64,000 nt of DNA from Nocardioides sp. L-11A. Lineage in GTDB: Bacteria; Actinomycetota; Actinomycetes; Propionibacteriales; Nocardioidaceae. This document shows, piece by piece, positions 25,448 through 32,740 of the stretch; the first letter of the stretch is position 1, and every line of letters begins with the position of its first letter. The notes under the pieces are model-generated. The model worked only from the letters and a program-made list of their open reading frames with translations. It was not told where the DNA came from and ran no database searches. The position numbers and the translations under genes were made by a program. Location of the stretch: contig CP124680.1 in assembly GCA_029961745.1 (NCBI GenBank), forward strand, positions 3,162,001-3,226,000. Direction: 5' to 3'.

Positions 25448-26227
25448 TCATCGGCGACGGCGAGGAACGTATCCGCTGGGAGTGATCTCGTCAGGGTCGA
25501 TCCCGAGAGCCCTCGGGTCTTCGTTCTGCTCCAGGTTGTTCTCGAACCACTGACGACGCTGCTCGTCGGAGTGCTTCGACTCGCTCCGCTCTCGACTGGC
25601 GACGGCGAAGCAATGAGGACAGCCGTCCTTTGGATAGACATTGCCGTGATCGACACAGAGAGCGATCTCGGGCACCGTCGTCTCCTCCGTTGCCTCGACC
25701 TTGTTGACAGCGGCTACCCGAGGAGAGATCCCCGAAGGGGTCTCGGTGTTCTGAGCCTCCTTGTCACCGTCGTCCCAGAAGGAGGGAGCCTTGCCGATGT
25801 CAGGGTGAGCCGTGTTGGTAGGAGACACATAGGAGTCTTCAGATTCCTCCTTTGGAGTACATGCTTCGCCGACCATGTACTCCTTTGGAGTACATGCTTC
25901 GTGGGGGGTCTCGCCGACCACGTACTCCTTTGGAGTACATGCCCCCTCGCTCGGCGCCTCGGAAACGAGGGTCGCGAGGAGATCGAGATCGGCGACATAG
26001 GCCGTGGCCGCGTCGAATCGCCGTTGCTCGACCATCAGCCCCGACTCCAGCGCAGCACTGCGCCAGGCGTAGTAGCCCTTCCTCGATTTGATGCCGAGAT
26101 CGGCCATGTTCGTCTCGACGCTGCCGTACAGCACTCCACCTCGACTCGCGATGAGATTGAGGAAGCCCTTGACTCGGTAGTCCAACCCGCGGGCGTCGCG
26201 GGTCATGTGCGCAAGTCGCTCGTCCAT
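25448..26227 (-). CDS. Candidate replication initiator with internal palindromic repeats
   Basis: 259 residues. The N-terminal half (DYRVKGFLNLIASRGGVLYG, then SRKGYYAWRSAALESGLMVE) looks like a winged-helix DNA-binding domain of the kind found in phage O/Rep-type proteins. The middle contains three ACTPKE repeats encoded by palindromic DNA (25846-25941). The C-terminal part has a CxxH...CxxC zinc-finger-like motif (CVDHGNVYPKDGCPHCF) and a basic end. ATG 26227 overlaps the upstream stop (TGATG). Lambda O also carries origin iterons inside its gene, so the repeats may be the origin. A regulator role is the alternative. Confidence 0.55.
   Translation of the reverse strand: MDERLAHMTRDARGLDYRVKGFLNLIASRGGVLYGSVETNMADLGIKSRKGYYAWRSAALESGLMVEQRRFDAATAYVADLDLLATLVSEAPSEGACTPKEYVVGETPHEACTPKEYMVGEACTPKEESEDSYVSPTNTAHPDIGKAPSFWDDGDKEAQNTETPSGISPRVAAVNKVEATEETTVPEIALCVDHGNVYPKDGCPHCFAVASRERSESKHSDEQRRQWFENNLEQNEDPRALGIDPDEITPSGYVPRRRR
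25846..25941. repeat. Three palindromic repeats inside the initiator candidate, possible origin
   Basis: Three copies share CTCCTTTGGAGTACATG. The full palindrome GTACTCCTTTGGAGTAC occurs at 25877-25893 and 25922-25938, with a half-diverged copy centred on 25852. Centres are 33 and 45 bp apart. Each unit is self-complementary around TTT. Because they lie in a coding region and encode a repeated ACTPKE peptide, they could equally be a protein-level repeat. Confidence 0.6.
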
Positions 26228-26469
26228 CAGCGACCAGCTCTCAGCGCGGTCGAGAGGTCGATCCACTCGTCTACAACGGCGTCCGGTGTCTTGCGGAGCC
26301 TGCCGCCGATCAGGACGGCAGCGTCCAGCCGCTCCAGAGCATCGAGCCACGGCACAGCCGGGTCGCCCGCGACATTGGCAGCGTGCTCCAACGCGACCTG
26401 GTACATGATCGCCGCGACATCGGGCGCTCCAGCCGGACGTCCGCTCGGCTTCTTCCGCCTACGGCTCAT
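26227..26469 (-). CDS. Small hypothetical protein
   Basis: 80 residues; a basic N-terminus (MSRRRKKPSGRPAG) followed by a helical part (IMYQVALEHAANVAGDPAV). Coupled by short overlaps to the genes on both sides (ATGA upstream, TGATG downstream). Function unknown. Confidence 0.6.
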   Translation of the reverse strand: MSRRRKKPSGRPAGAPDVAAIMYQVALEHAANVAGDPAVPWLDALERLDAAVLIGGRLRKTPDAVVDEWIDLSTALRAGR

Positions 26470-26768
26470 GCAGCCTCCTCAGTCGATCGCCCCTCTGGCC
26501 GCCACGGATTCCCCGGCACGTAGACCGGCAGGCCGTCACACTCGGCCTGTCGAGCAAGCCTCACGAGCTCGTAGCCACGAAGTGCTCTCTCTTGGCCGGT
26601 GCGTCCGTTGACCGCGACGTAGATCCAGCGGCCAGCGTCGGACTTCTTGCGGTCCAACACCCGCCAGTGGCCGATACTCGCGCCGACGAGACCGTGCGCG
26701 ATGGCCTCATGAGCATCCACAGCCCTGTGTTGCATGTTGCCCAGGTCGGGCTGCTCCTGCCGGCTCAT
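26466..26768 (-). CDS. Small DNA-binding-like protein (AP2/HNH-associated type)
   Basis: 100 residues with GHWRVLDRKKSDAGRWIYV and GRTGQERALRGYELVRLA, resembling the beta-rich AP2-like domains common in phage HNH proteins, but without an HNH core. Overlaps the excisionase-like gene by 4 bp. Role unknown. Confidence 0.5.
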   Translation of the reverse strand: MSRQEQPDLGNMQHRAVDAHEAIAHGLVGASIGHWRVLDRKKSDAGRWIYVAVNGRTGQERALRGYELVRLARQAECDGLPVYVPGNPWRPEGRSTEEAA

Positions 26769-26968
26769 CGGCTACCCCGCAGGCGCGCACGAGCCCGGAC
26801 CTCGGACAGCTTGAAGAACACGCGACCGGGGATGATCTCGCGGTGCCGCTGGAGATAATCGTCGCCATGCAGGCTCAGATAGTTCCGTAGCGTCTGCGGT
26901 CCCATTCCCATCTCCTCGCTTGCTTCTCTCCAGTCGAGGTAGGTATCGGCTCCAATCTGTAGGGCCAT
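26765..26968 (-). CDS. Excisionase-like (MerR/AlpA-type HTH) protein
   Basis: 67 residues from ATG 26968 (AAAGGAG ribosome site upstream). The sequence TYLDWREASEEMGMGPQTLR, then FFKLSEVRARAR, has the winged-helix pattern of excisionases and AlpA-type regulators. In satellites such a protein controls excision or the replication operon. It opens the short-overlap run of genes that includes the initiator candidate. Confidence 0.6.
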   Translation of the reverse strand: MALQIGADTYLDWREASEEMGMGPQTLRNYLSLHGDDYLQRHREIIPGRVFFKLSEVRARARLRGSR

Positions 26969-27032
26969 CTCGGTGGCTCCTTTCAATGATTTGTTATGAA
27001 CGGGTCATCCCACGTTGGGGCAAGAAGAAGTG

Positions 27033-27073
27033 CCCTCGCGGTCGGGACAGTGAGGAAGAGCCGACCGCGAGGG
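27033..27073. terminator. 13-bp hairpin between the zinc-ribbon and excisionase-like genes
   Basis: CCCTCGCGGTCGG (27033-27045) pairs perfectly with CCGACCGCGAGGG (27061-27073) around a 15-nt loop. On the minus strand a pyrimidine-rich CTTCTTCTTG follows. Best read as a terminator or attenuator between the two minus-strand genes. A second inverted repeat, TCTGCATAG (27193-27201) and CTATGCAGA (27227-27235), lies nearby and may be an operator. The gene-free stretch is 26969-27261. Confidence 0.45.
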
Positions 27074-27261
27074 AATACATGCGCGCAGGCCAAGGAAGGA
27101 GGGGATCCCAGACTGCGCGATGCTCAGATCGGGAGGGATCCAAGGAAACTCAGGGAAGTGGACCCAAGTCCCCCGGCTCAACCTCATACCGATCTGCATA
27201 GCGAGGACGATCACCTCATCCTCTATCTATGCAGACGGTCCTCCTACGGCTTGAAACAGCA

Positions 27262-27708
27262 TTAAGCGGACCACGAGGCAATGGCGCGATCCCGATACCG
27301 CTTCCGCCGTCGCTCATTGCGACGGAGCCGAACGCCCACAGCCCGCTTGGCCTTCTCGACAGCCTCACGCTCGGCAATCGCTTCTCTGGCCTTGCTCACG
27401 CGCTCCTGATGAGCAGCCAGGTCCGTCTCCGTCTCGAAGGGCCTCATGGGCTCGGGTCTCCCGATGACGCTGTAGGGCACGCCGTATCCGACGTGGCCGC
27501 AACTGACGGTGCGTCCAGCGGTGAGGTTGTCTGCGCGAATGACCTTCTCTGCGCCGCAGTCGCAGAGACAGAGGTATTGCGCCTTCGACCCCGGAGCGTT
27601 CTCGACCCGCTCAACAACGGTCAGGTGTCGGAATACCTGACCGGCGAGATCCTGGCGCCAGAGGTTCCTCGACGTCAGTGGAGTCTTGCTACTGGCTGAA
27701 TCGGGCAT
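27262..27708 (-). CDS. Zinc-ribbon DNA-binding protein of phage type
   Basis: 148 residues from ATG 27708, with AAGGAGG upstream. The core (LAGQVFRHLTVVERVENA, CLCDCGAEKVIRADNL, TVSCGHVGYG) is the beta-hairpin/zinc-ribbon module found in many actinophage proteins next to HNH domains. The tail is highly basic (RLRRNERRRKRYRDRAI). Likely nucleic-acid binding; regulation or replication is possible. Confidence 0.6.
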   Translation of the reverse strand: MPDSASSKTPLTSRNLWRQDLAGQVFRHLTVVERVENAPGSKAQYLCLCDCGAEKVIRADNLTAGRTVSCGHVGYGVPYSVIGRPEPMRPFETETDLAAHQERVSKAREAIAEREAVEKAKRAVGVRLRRNERRRKRYRDRAIASWSA

Positions 27709-28118
27709 GGGAGATTCCTCCTTCATCTCGGGAATATTGCGCGAGACGAAGTGGCCGTCCCCACCTGCTTCCGTTCGGTCGAGGCTCGTTGCCGGAGCCG
27801 TTGTCGCTCTGGTGGGCACCATTATGGATTATGCGAGGTACAGAACCGGCAGATCAGTCCGACACCTGCCGGCCAGAACATCAGTCTGGACCATCTCAGA
27901 CAGGTTCTCGCCGACGCTCTCCCGAGAACGCGAGGACGGCGCTCTGTGCGCCTCCGCAGCGCGGACTCGACTGCCTCTTGCACTCCGAGTGCCGCCCTGG
28001 CCGTGGTCCGCATTCACGCGCTCTACGGCGCTGCCTCATCACTACCTACACATAGATGGGCATTCGAATCTCCCTGTTTCCCCGCCGAAGTGGCTGAAGG
28101 TGCAGTAGAAATCCGGTC
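27709..28118. promoter_or_regulatory. Divergent intergenic region of the element
   Basis: 410 bp without a convincing gene, between the minus-strand zinc-ribbon gene and the plus-strand DUF2510 gene, so it should hold at least two promoters. A stem CCGGCAG (27846-27852) with CTGCCGG (27866-27872) is the clearest structure. This is where a satellite master-regulator region would be expected. Confidence 0.4.
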
Positions 28119-28421
28119 ATGGGCCTGTTCAGGAAGACGATGAGCCTCAGCACGATGGGCGTGGTCAACTGGCGCAACGACAGTGAGCGACAGGCAGCAG
28201 CCGAGCGCTCCAAGTCGAAGGCGTACCGCGACCGCACCCAGACCTTGCTGGAGCAGGCGCAGGCTGACCGCGACGCAGCGCTACGGATCGCCAACCAGCA
28301 GGCTCAGGCTGCCGCACCTGTCTCCGCTGGTCCCCCTCCCGGCTGGTACGACGATCCTGACGGCGATGCCGGGAAGCGCTGGTGGGATGGCTCAGCGTGG
28401 ACTGAGCACAGAAACTCGTAG
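28119..28421 (+). CDS. DUF2510-domain small protein
   Basis: 100 residues: a charged coiled-coil-like region (RQAAAERSKSKAYRDRTQTL), an Ala/Gln linker, and a C-terminal DUF2510 motif (PPPGWYDDPDGDAGKRWWDG), common in actinobacterial envelope proteins. No membrane segment is visible here. Convergent with the secreted protein at 28423. Function unknown. Confidence 0.65.
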   Translation: MGLFRKTMSLSTMGVVNWRNDSERQAAAERSKSKAYRDRTQTLLEQAQADRDAALRIANQQAQAAAPVSAGPPPGWYDDPDGDAGKRWWDGSAWTEHRNS

Positions 28422-28422
28422 G

Positions 28423-28827
28423 TCAGCAGTCGTTGTTCTTCCAACGACCCGATACCTTGACCCATGGCTCCCGCCGCTGGTTCAGATCGGGGTCGGAGAA
28501 CGTGTAGGTCACCCGGGCGCGCGTGCCTCGGACCTTGGCGCGGTAGGTCTCGATGTGGAGGTTGCCGTAGATGATCGCAGCGAGGTCGGAGGAGTCGTTG
28601 AACGGACCGCGAGGAATCACGGCGCGACAACGAGGGGTAAGCATCCGGTACGCCTTGGTTCCGTTGCCGTTGAGGTACGCCCGCGAGTAGTCCGTGACAG
28701 CCTCGCGCAGCGCCGCCTTGGATGACGGCGCGCCTGCCTGCGCGACGCTCGACATCGACGGGACCAGGGCAAGGGCAGCGACACCCGCCACTCCGACGCG
28801 GAGAACCTTCGCAATCATGCCGGCCAT
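28423..28827 (-). CDS. Secreted hypothetical protein
   Basis: 134 residues with a signal peptide (hydrophobic GVAGVAALALVPSMSS, then an AQA-type cleavage site) and a mature domain with an NTF2-like look (DYSRAYLNGNGTKAYRMLTP, later VRGTRARVTYTFSD). Start at 28827 or the ATG at 28818. Next to the integrase; such exported cargo may alter the host surface, for example by superinfection exclusion (inference). Confidence 0.6.
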   Translation of the reverse strand: MAGMIAKVLRVGVAGVAALALVPSMSSVAQAGAPSSKAALREAVTDYSRAYLNGNGTKAYRMLTPRCRAVIPRGPFNDSSDLAAIIYGNLHIETYRAKVRGTRARVTYTFSDPDLNQRREPWVKVSGRWKNNDC

Positions 28828-28872
28828 CCTGCCCGACGCTGATTGTCGTTGCGCAGAGGGGCGCCAGCCCAG

Positions 28873-30255
28873 TCAACTGATCGGCCAGATCACCTTCTCC
28901 TCGATCGCGAGCCCCTTTCCTCGCCGGACCACGGCAGGCCCGAGGCATGACAGCAGCAAGTGCGATCGCTCGGCATCGTCGGCGGCCTGCCAGGCCTCCC
29001 CGTAGGTCCGTCCCGTCGGAGCGGTCGTCGTCGTTCGCTCGACGGGCATGTCCTCAGCCTCCCGGAGGGCACGCTTGGCGTCTCTCAGGTCGCGGAGGAC
29101 GCCTTCCTCCTCGTCGTCTGACAGCTCGCCTAGGAAGGCGATCTGCGCAGCCTCTAGCCGCACCTGGGCGAGCGCGATCGCTTCCGTCCTCGCCGTGGGA
29201 TCGTCCACGACCACCTCCACGATCTCCGGCTCGTCGGACCAGTTGCCCAGGAACGCCTGCTCTAAGTGAGCGTCTGCTCGAACAGCAACGACGGTCGGAG
29301 ACGTATCCCCCGGCTCGTGCTTCACCCGGCGGCACACGTAGGTGCTGTACTCCGGCTTGCGATTGCTCTTGGCGTAGTAGAGCCGATCCCCGCAGACCTC
29401 ACAGCGCAGAGCAGCGCCATATCCCCTCGCCTTGCTCCACGCCTTCGTCTCCGGCTTGTCGAGATAGTCCCGGAGCCGTCGCCATTCCACCAAGGTCAAC
29501 AGAGCAGCGTCGGGGTCGATCTTCGGCACCCCGCCGACCATGACGACACCATCGCCATTCGGGATCATGCCCGCGAGTCGGGGGTTCCTGAGGAGCTTGT
29601 GCATCCCGGTCTTGGACAGCCCGAGCGCCTTTCGAGCGCTGTCCTGCGACTCCCCCGCCATCACTGCCGCAATGGCGTCACGCAGGAGCTTCGCCGGAGG
29701 CTCCCCGCCGTCCTCCGGATCCCGCCAGTCTGGCCGGATCACCAGCCCGCGCCCCTTCGGGTTCTCCGCCGACAGGAAGCCGTACGGCGCCCCGCCGACG
29801 ATGTGCCTGCCCTCTTCGCGAGCGGCACTGATCGACTCCCTCCGCCGCTCCGCGATGAGAGCTCGCTCGAACTCTGCGACCGCCGCGAGGATGGTCAGCA
29901 GCAGACGGCCCGTCGATCCTGTGGTGTCGATGTCATTTCCGACGAAGACGATGCTCGCCCCCGCCTTCTCGATGTGCTCGACCGTTGCCAGGAGGTCAGA
30001 CGCGCTGCGGGCGGCACGGTCGATCTTCGACACGTACACGACATCGCCCTTGCTCACGTCCTCCCACAGGCGACCGCCATCGGGACGTTCGCGCATCGGA
30101 ATCGCACCTGACCGCGACTCATCGACGTACCACTCGATCTTCTCGGGGTCGCCGCCCTTCGACATCACCGAACCAGTGATCTGGCTCTTCTGCTTCTGGA
30201 TCGACCCCGACACCTTCGTGTCGAGGCTGATCCGGGCATACCCTCTGTCAGCCAC
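28873..30255 (-). CDS. Large serine integrase
   Basis: Site-specific recombinase of 460 residues. Catalytic Ser10 in YARISLD, the resolvase core ([12 protein letters not shown], then [21 protein letters not shown]), a recombinase domain ([16 protein letters not shown]), a zinc ribbon ([14 protein letters not shown], then YVCRRV) and a C-terminal coiled coil. The GTG at 30255 is preceded by AAAGGAT. The gene starts 31 bp inside the right att core (30287-30295), the usual integrase position. It should insert the element into the ligase gene. Confidence 0.95.
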   Translation of the reverse strand: MADRGYARISLDTKVSGSIQKQKSQITGSVMSKGGDPEKIEWYVDESRSGAIPMRERPDGGRLWEDVSKGDVVYVSKIDRAARSASDLLATVEHIEKAGASIVFVGNDIDTTGSTGRLLLTILAAVAEFERALIAERRRESISAAREEGRHIVGGAPYGFLSAENPKGRGLVIRPDWRDPEDGGEPPAKLLRDAIAAVMAGESQDSARKALGLSKTGMHKLLRNPRLAGMIPNGDGVVMVGGVPKIDPDAALLTLVEWRRLRDYLDKPETKAWSKARGYGAALRCEVCGDRLYYAKSNRKPEYSTYVCRRVKHEPGDTSPTVVAVRADAHLEQAFLGNWSDEPEIVEVVVDDPTARTEAIALAQVRLEAAQIAFLGELSDDEEEGVLRDLRDAKRALREAEDMPVERTTTTAPTGRTYGEAWQAADDAERSHLLLSCLGPAVVRRGKGLAIEEKVIWPIS

Positions 30256-30286
30256 GCTCGGATCCTTTCATATATCGAGTTATCTC

Positions 30287-30295
30287 CAAGACCTT
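30287..30295. other. attR core of the element
   Basis: CAAGACCTT, identical to the left core. Sequence to its right continues the chromosomal ligase in frame (AAG ACC TTC AAG GGG ATG), fixing the right boundary. Confidence 0.8.
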
Positions 30296-30545
30296 CAAGG
30301 GGATGACCGACCAGATGCTGGCCTGGCAGACCGAGCGCTTCCGCGGGCTCCAGGTGGACGACGACGGCTGGGTCGTCACGGTGCGTCCCGAGCAGGTCGT
30401 CGAGATCGCCTTCGACGGCCTGCAGCGCTCCACCCGCTACCCCGGCGGCCTGGCCCTGCGCTTCGCCCGGGTGGTGCGCTACCGCGACGACAAGGCCGCG
30501 GACGAGGCGGACACGATCGAGACGGTACGCTCGCTGCTGCCCTGA
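30290..30545 (+). pseudogene. Displaced native 3' end of the DNA ligase gene
   Basis: Encodes [20 protein letters not shown] and onward to VRSLLP before a stop, in high-GC host codon usage. It corresponds to residues 446 to the end of the present ligase. An ATG at 30303 opens an 80-codon frame, but without the adenylation domain it cannot be a ligase. It was cut off by integration and should rejoin on excision. Confidence 0.92.
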
Positions 30546-30574
30546 GAGCCCGTCGCGGTCTCGATCTCGTCACA

Positions 30575-30597
30575 GCTGTTGCAACAGCGAGTTGCAC
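30575..30597 (+). promoter_or_regulatory. Autoregulatory operator of the TetR gene at 30616
   Basis: Perfect 14-bp palindrome GCTGTTGCAACAGC (30575-30588) plus a GTTGCAC half-site, starting 41 bp upstream of the ATG. A TACACT hexamer (30604-30609) could be the -10. The same arrangement occurs before the SDR operon at 5060-5081. Confidence 0.65.
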
Positions 30598-30615
30598 ATC
30601 TCGTACACTCACCCC

Positions 30616-31302
30616 ATGGCGACGAACGCACCAGCCACCGACGGGCGCCGCAGGGCGGCGGCCGCGCGCCGCAAGGCGCGCCAGGCGGAGATCATCACCG
30701 CGACCCGGGAGATCTTCGACTCCAAGGGGGTGCGCGACGTCCAGATCGAGGAGATCGCGAGCGCGGTCGGGATCAACCGGGCGATCGTCTACCGGCATTT
30801 CACCGGCAAGGAGGAGCTGTTCGCGCTGACCCTCGTCGGCTACCTCGAGGAGCTGCACGACGCCATGGCCGCGGCTGCCGCGAGCGGGAGCGACCCGGGC
30901 GACCAGCTGGAGCGGATCGTGGGCTCGTTCGTCGACTACGGCGTCGCGCACCCGGCGTTCGTCGACTGCGCCCAGGCCCTCATGGTCCGGCCGGGCGACG
31001 AGCTGCTCGACGAGATCGCGGAGGGCCCGCTGTTCCGGCTCGGGCGCGGCATCACGTCCTGCCTGACCGTCCTGTCCGACACCCTCACCCACGGCGTCGA
31101 GGAGGGGGCCTTCGATCTCAGTGACGACCCGGTGCTGCTGGCCAACGCTCTCTACGCCAGCGGCCTCGGCGCGCTGCAGCTGGCCCGGCTCGGCATCCTC
31201 GTCAGCGAGGCGGCGCCGGGCATCCCGACGGTCGGGCAGATCTCGGCCGAGCAGGTCCGCTCGTACCTCGTGCGCTCGGCGCTCGCGCTCGTCACCCCCT
31301 GA
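30616..31302 (+). CDS. TetR-family transcriptional regulator
   Basis: 228 residues. A basic N-terminus (RRRAAAARRKARQAEIITAT) leads into the HTH (VQIEEIASAVGINRAIVYRHF), then an all-helical ligand domain with LYASGLGALQLARLG. ATG 30616 rather than the upstream in-frame start, which lies in the operator. Ends at a strong terminator shared with the convergent thiolase gene. By location and its shared operator, a regulator of fatty-acid or steroid catabolic genes, including the SDR/CMD operon. Confidence 0.9.
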   Translation: MATNAPATDGRRRAAAARRKARQAEIITATREIFDSKGVRDVQIEEIASAVGINRAIVYRHFTGKEELFALTLVGYLEELHDAMAAAAASGSDPGDQLERIVGSFVDYGVAHPAFVDCAQALMVRPGDELLDEIAEGPLFRLGRGITSCLTVLSDTLTHGVEEGAFDLSDDPVLLANALYASGLGALQLARLGILVSEAAPGIPTVGQISAEQVRSYLVRSALALVTP

Positions 31303-31309
31303 CGGCGGT

Positions 31310-31354
31310 ACGCCGAACGGCCCGTCCCCCGCAGAGGGACGGGCCGTTCGGCGT
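31310..31354. terminator. Bidirectional terminator
   Basis: 19-bp perfect stem: ACGCCGAACGGCCCGTCCC (31310-31328) and its complement at 31336-31354, 7-nt loop. Lies between the convergent TetR and thiolase genes and should serve both. Confidence 0.8.
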
Positions 31355-31362
31355 AGCGGAGG

Positions 31363-32643
31363 TCAGCGCTCCATGATGGCGACGACGCCCTGGCCGCCGG
31401 CCGCGCAGACCGAGATCAGCGCCCGGCCGCCGCCGTTGGCCTGGAGCAGCTTGGCGGTGTTGGCGACGATCCGGCCGCCGGTCGCGGCGAACGGGTGCCC
31501 CGCGGCGAGCGAGGAGCCCTTGACGTTGAGCTTGGCGCGGTCGATCGATCCGAGCGGCGCGTCGAGGCCGAGGCGCTCCTTGCTGAAGACCGGGCTCTCC
31601 CACGCGGCGAGCGTGGAGAGGACCTGCGAGGCGAAGGCCTCGTGGATCTCGTAGAAGTCGAAGTCCTGCAGGGTCAGTCCGTTGCGGGCAAGCAGCCGCG
31701 GCACGGCGTACGCCGGAGCCATGAGCAGCCCCTCGGCGCCGTTGACGAAGTCGACGGCGGCGACCTCGGAGTCGACGAAGTAGGCGAGGACCTCGAGGCC
31801 GTGGGCCTCGGCCCACTCCTCCGAGCCGAGCAGCACGGCGGAGGCGCCGTCGGTCAGGGGCGTCGAGTTGGCGGCGGTCATGGTGGCCGCCTCGCCCTTG
31901 CCGAAGACCGGCTTGAGCTTGGCGAGCTTCTCCAGCGAGGAGTCTGCACGCAGGTTGTTGTCGCGCTCCAGGCCGCGGAAGGGGGTGATCAGGTCGTCCT
32001 GCCAGCCCTCGTCGTACGACGCCGCGAGGTGGTGGTGCGAGGCGACGGCCAGCTCGTCCTGGGCCTCGCGGGTGATCTGCCACTCCAGCGCGGTGAGCGC
32101 CTGGTGCTCGCCCATGGAGAGCTTGGTGCGCGGCTCGCCGTTGGAGGGGATCGCGAGGCCGATGTCGCCGGGGCGGAGGGTCGCGAGGATCGCGAGGCGG
32201 TCCTTGGTGGAGCGCGCGTTGTTGAGCTGGATCAGCTTCTTGCGCAGCTTCTCGGAGATCGCGACGGGAGCGTCGGAGGTGGTGTCGACGCCTCCGCCGA
32301 TGCCGGAGTCGAGCTGACCGAGCTTGATCTTGTTGGCGATGTAGTTGATCGCCTGGAGACCGGTGCCGCAGGCCTGCTGCAGGTCGACGGCCGGCGTCTC
32401 CGGCGCGAGCCGGGTGCTGAGCACGGACTCGCGGACCAGGTTGAAGTCCCGGCTGTGCTTGAGGACGGCGCCGCCGGCGACCTCGCCCAGACGCTCGCCC
32501 TCCAGCCCGAAGCGGGCCACGAGGCCGTCGAGTGCGGCGGTCAGCATCTCCTGGTTGGAGGCGGTGGCGTACGCGCCGTTGGAGCGGGCGAACGGAATGC
32601 GGTTACCGCCGAGTACGGCGGCGCGGCGAACGGTCTCGGTCAT
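31363..32643 (-). CDS. Acetyl-CoA C-acyltransferase (thiolase), FadA2-like
   Basis: 426-residue thiolase: catalytic Cys in QQACGTGLQAI, the His motif AAGHPFAATG and the C-terminal Cys motif CAAGGQG. Performs the last step of fatty-acid beta-oxidation or acetoacetyl-CoA formation. Divergent from the fabG4-type gene across a 97-bp promoter region. The order thiolase, reductase, hydratase matches mycobacterial fadA2-fabG4-htdX (Rv0243-Rv0241c). Confidence 0.95.
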   Translation of the reverse strand: MTETVRRAAVLGGNRIPFARSNGAYATASNQEMLTAALDGLVARFGLEGERLGEVAGGAVLKHSRDFNLVRESVLSTRLAPETPAVDLQQACGTGLQAINYIANKIKLGQLDSGIGGGVDTTSDAPVAISEKLRKKLIQLNNARSTKDRLAILATLRPGDIGLAIPSNGEPRTKLSMGEHQALTALEWQITREAQDELAVASHHHLAASYDEGWQDDLITPFRGLERDNNLRADSSLEKLAKLKPVFGKGEAATMTAANSTPLTDGASAVLLGSEEWAEAHGLEVLAYFVDSEVAAVDFVNGAEGLLMAPAYAVPRLLARNGLTLQDFDFYEIHEAFASQVLSTLAAWESPVFSKERLGLDAPLGSIDRAKLNVKGSSLAAGHPFAATGGRIVANTAKLLQANGGGRALISVCAAGGQGVVAIMER

Positions 32644-32713
32644 GAATCAATCCTCACTCAGCCACCCCCACGGGAGAACCCTTTGAGGGCGAGATCACGA
32701 AATGTGGACTCAG

Positions 32714-32732
32714 AGTTACACATCTAGTTACA
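32714..32732. promoter_or_regulatory. TGTAACTA-type motif in the thiolase/fabG divergent promoter
   Basis: Two direct AGTTACA units (32714-32720 and 32726-32732) spaced 12 bp apart, just before the fabG ATG. The minus strand reads TGTAACTAGATG, sharing TGTAACTA with the palindrome at 3471. Probable regulator site controlling both directions. Confidence 0.4.
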
Positions 32733-32740
32733 TAGTGCAC

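Larger units (their letters stand above)
18234..30295. mobile_element. 12-kb integrated phage-satellite-like element in the ligase gene
   Basis: Bounded by identical 9-bp cores (CAAGACCTT) at 18234-18242 and 30287-30295, giving 12,053 bp per unit. A large serine integrase reads inward from the right end. On the same strand follow a zinc-ribbon protein, an excisionase-like protein, a replication-initiator candidate, small proteins of unknown role and a terminase small subunit. A two-gene AbiGi-like/PIN cassette and a repeat-containing membrane protein lie at the left. No portal, capsid, tail, large terminase or lysis gene is present, so it is too small for a prophage and fits a satellite that borrows a helper's particles. 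Base composition is visibly lower in GC than the flanks. Confidence 0.85.

Noticed and set aside
25846..25941. CRISPR array at the three repeats
   Set aside because: Only three units with unequal spacing, inside a coding frame, and no cas genes nearby.
27822..28013. Small minus-strand frame in the divergent region of the element
   Set aside because: Arg-rich, no ribosome site, in a region expected to hold promoters.
18234..30295. Complete prophage
   Set aside because: No portal, large terminase, capsid, tail or lysis gene in 12 kb, although terS is present.
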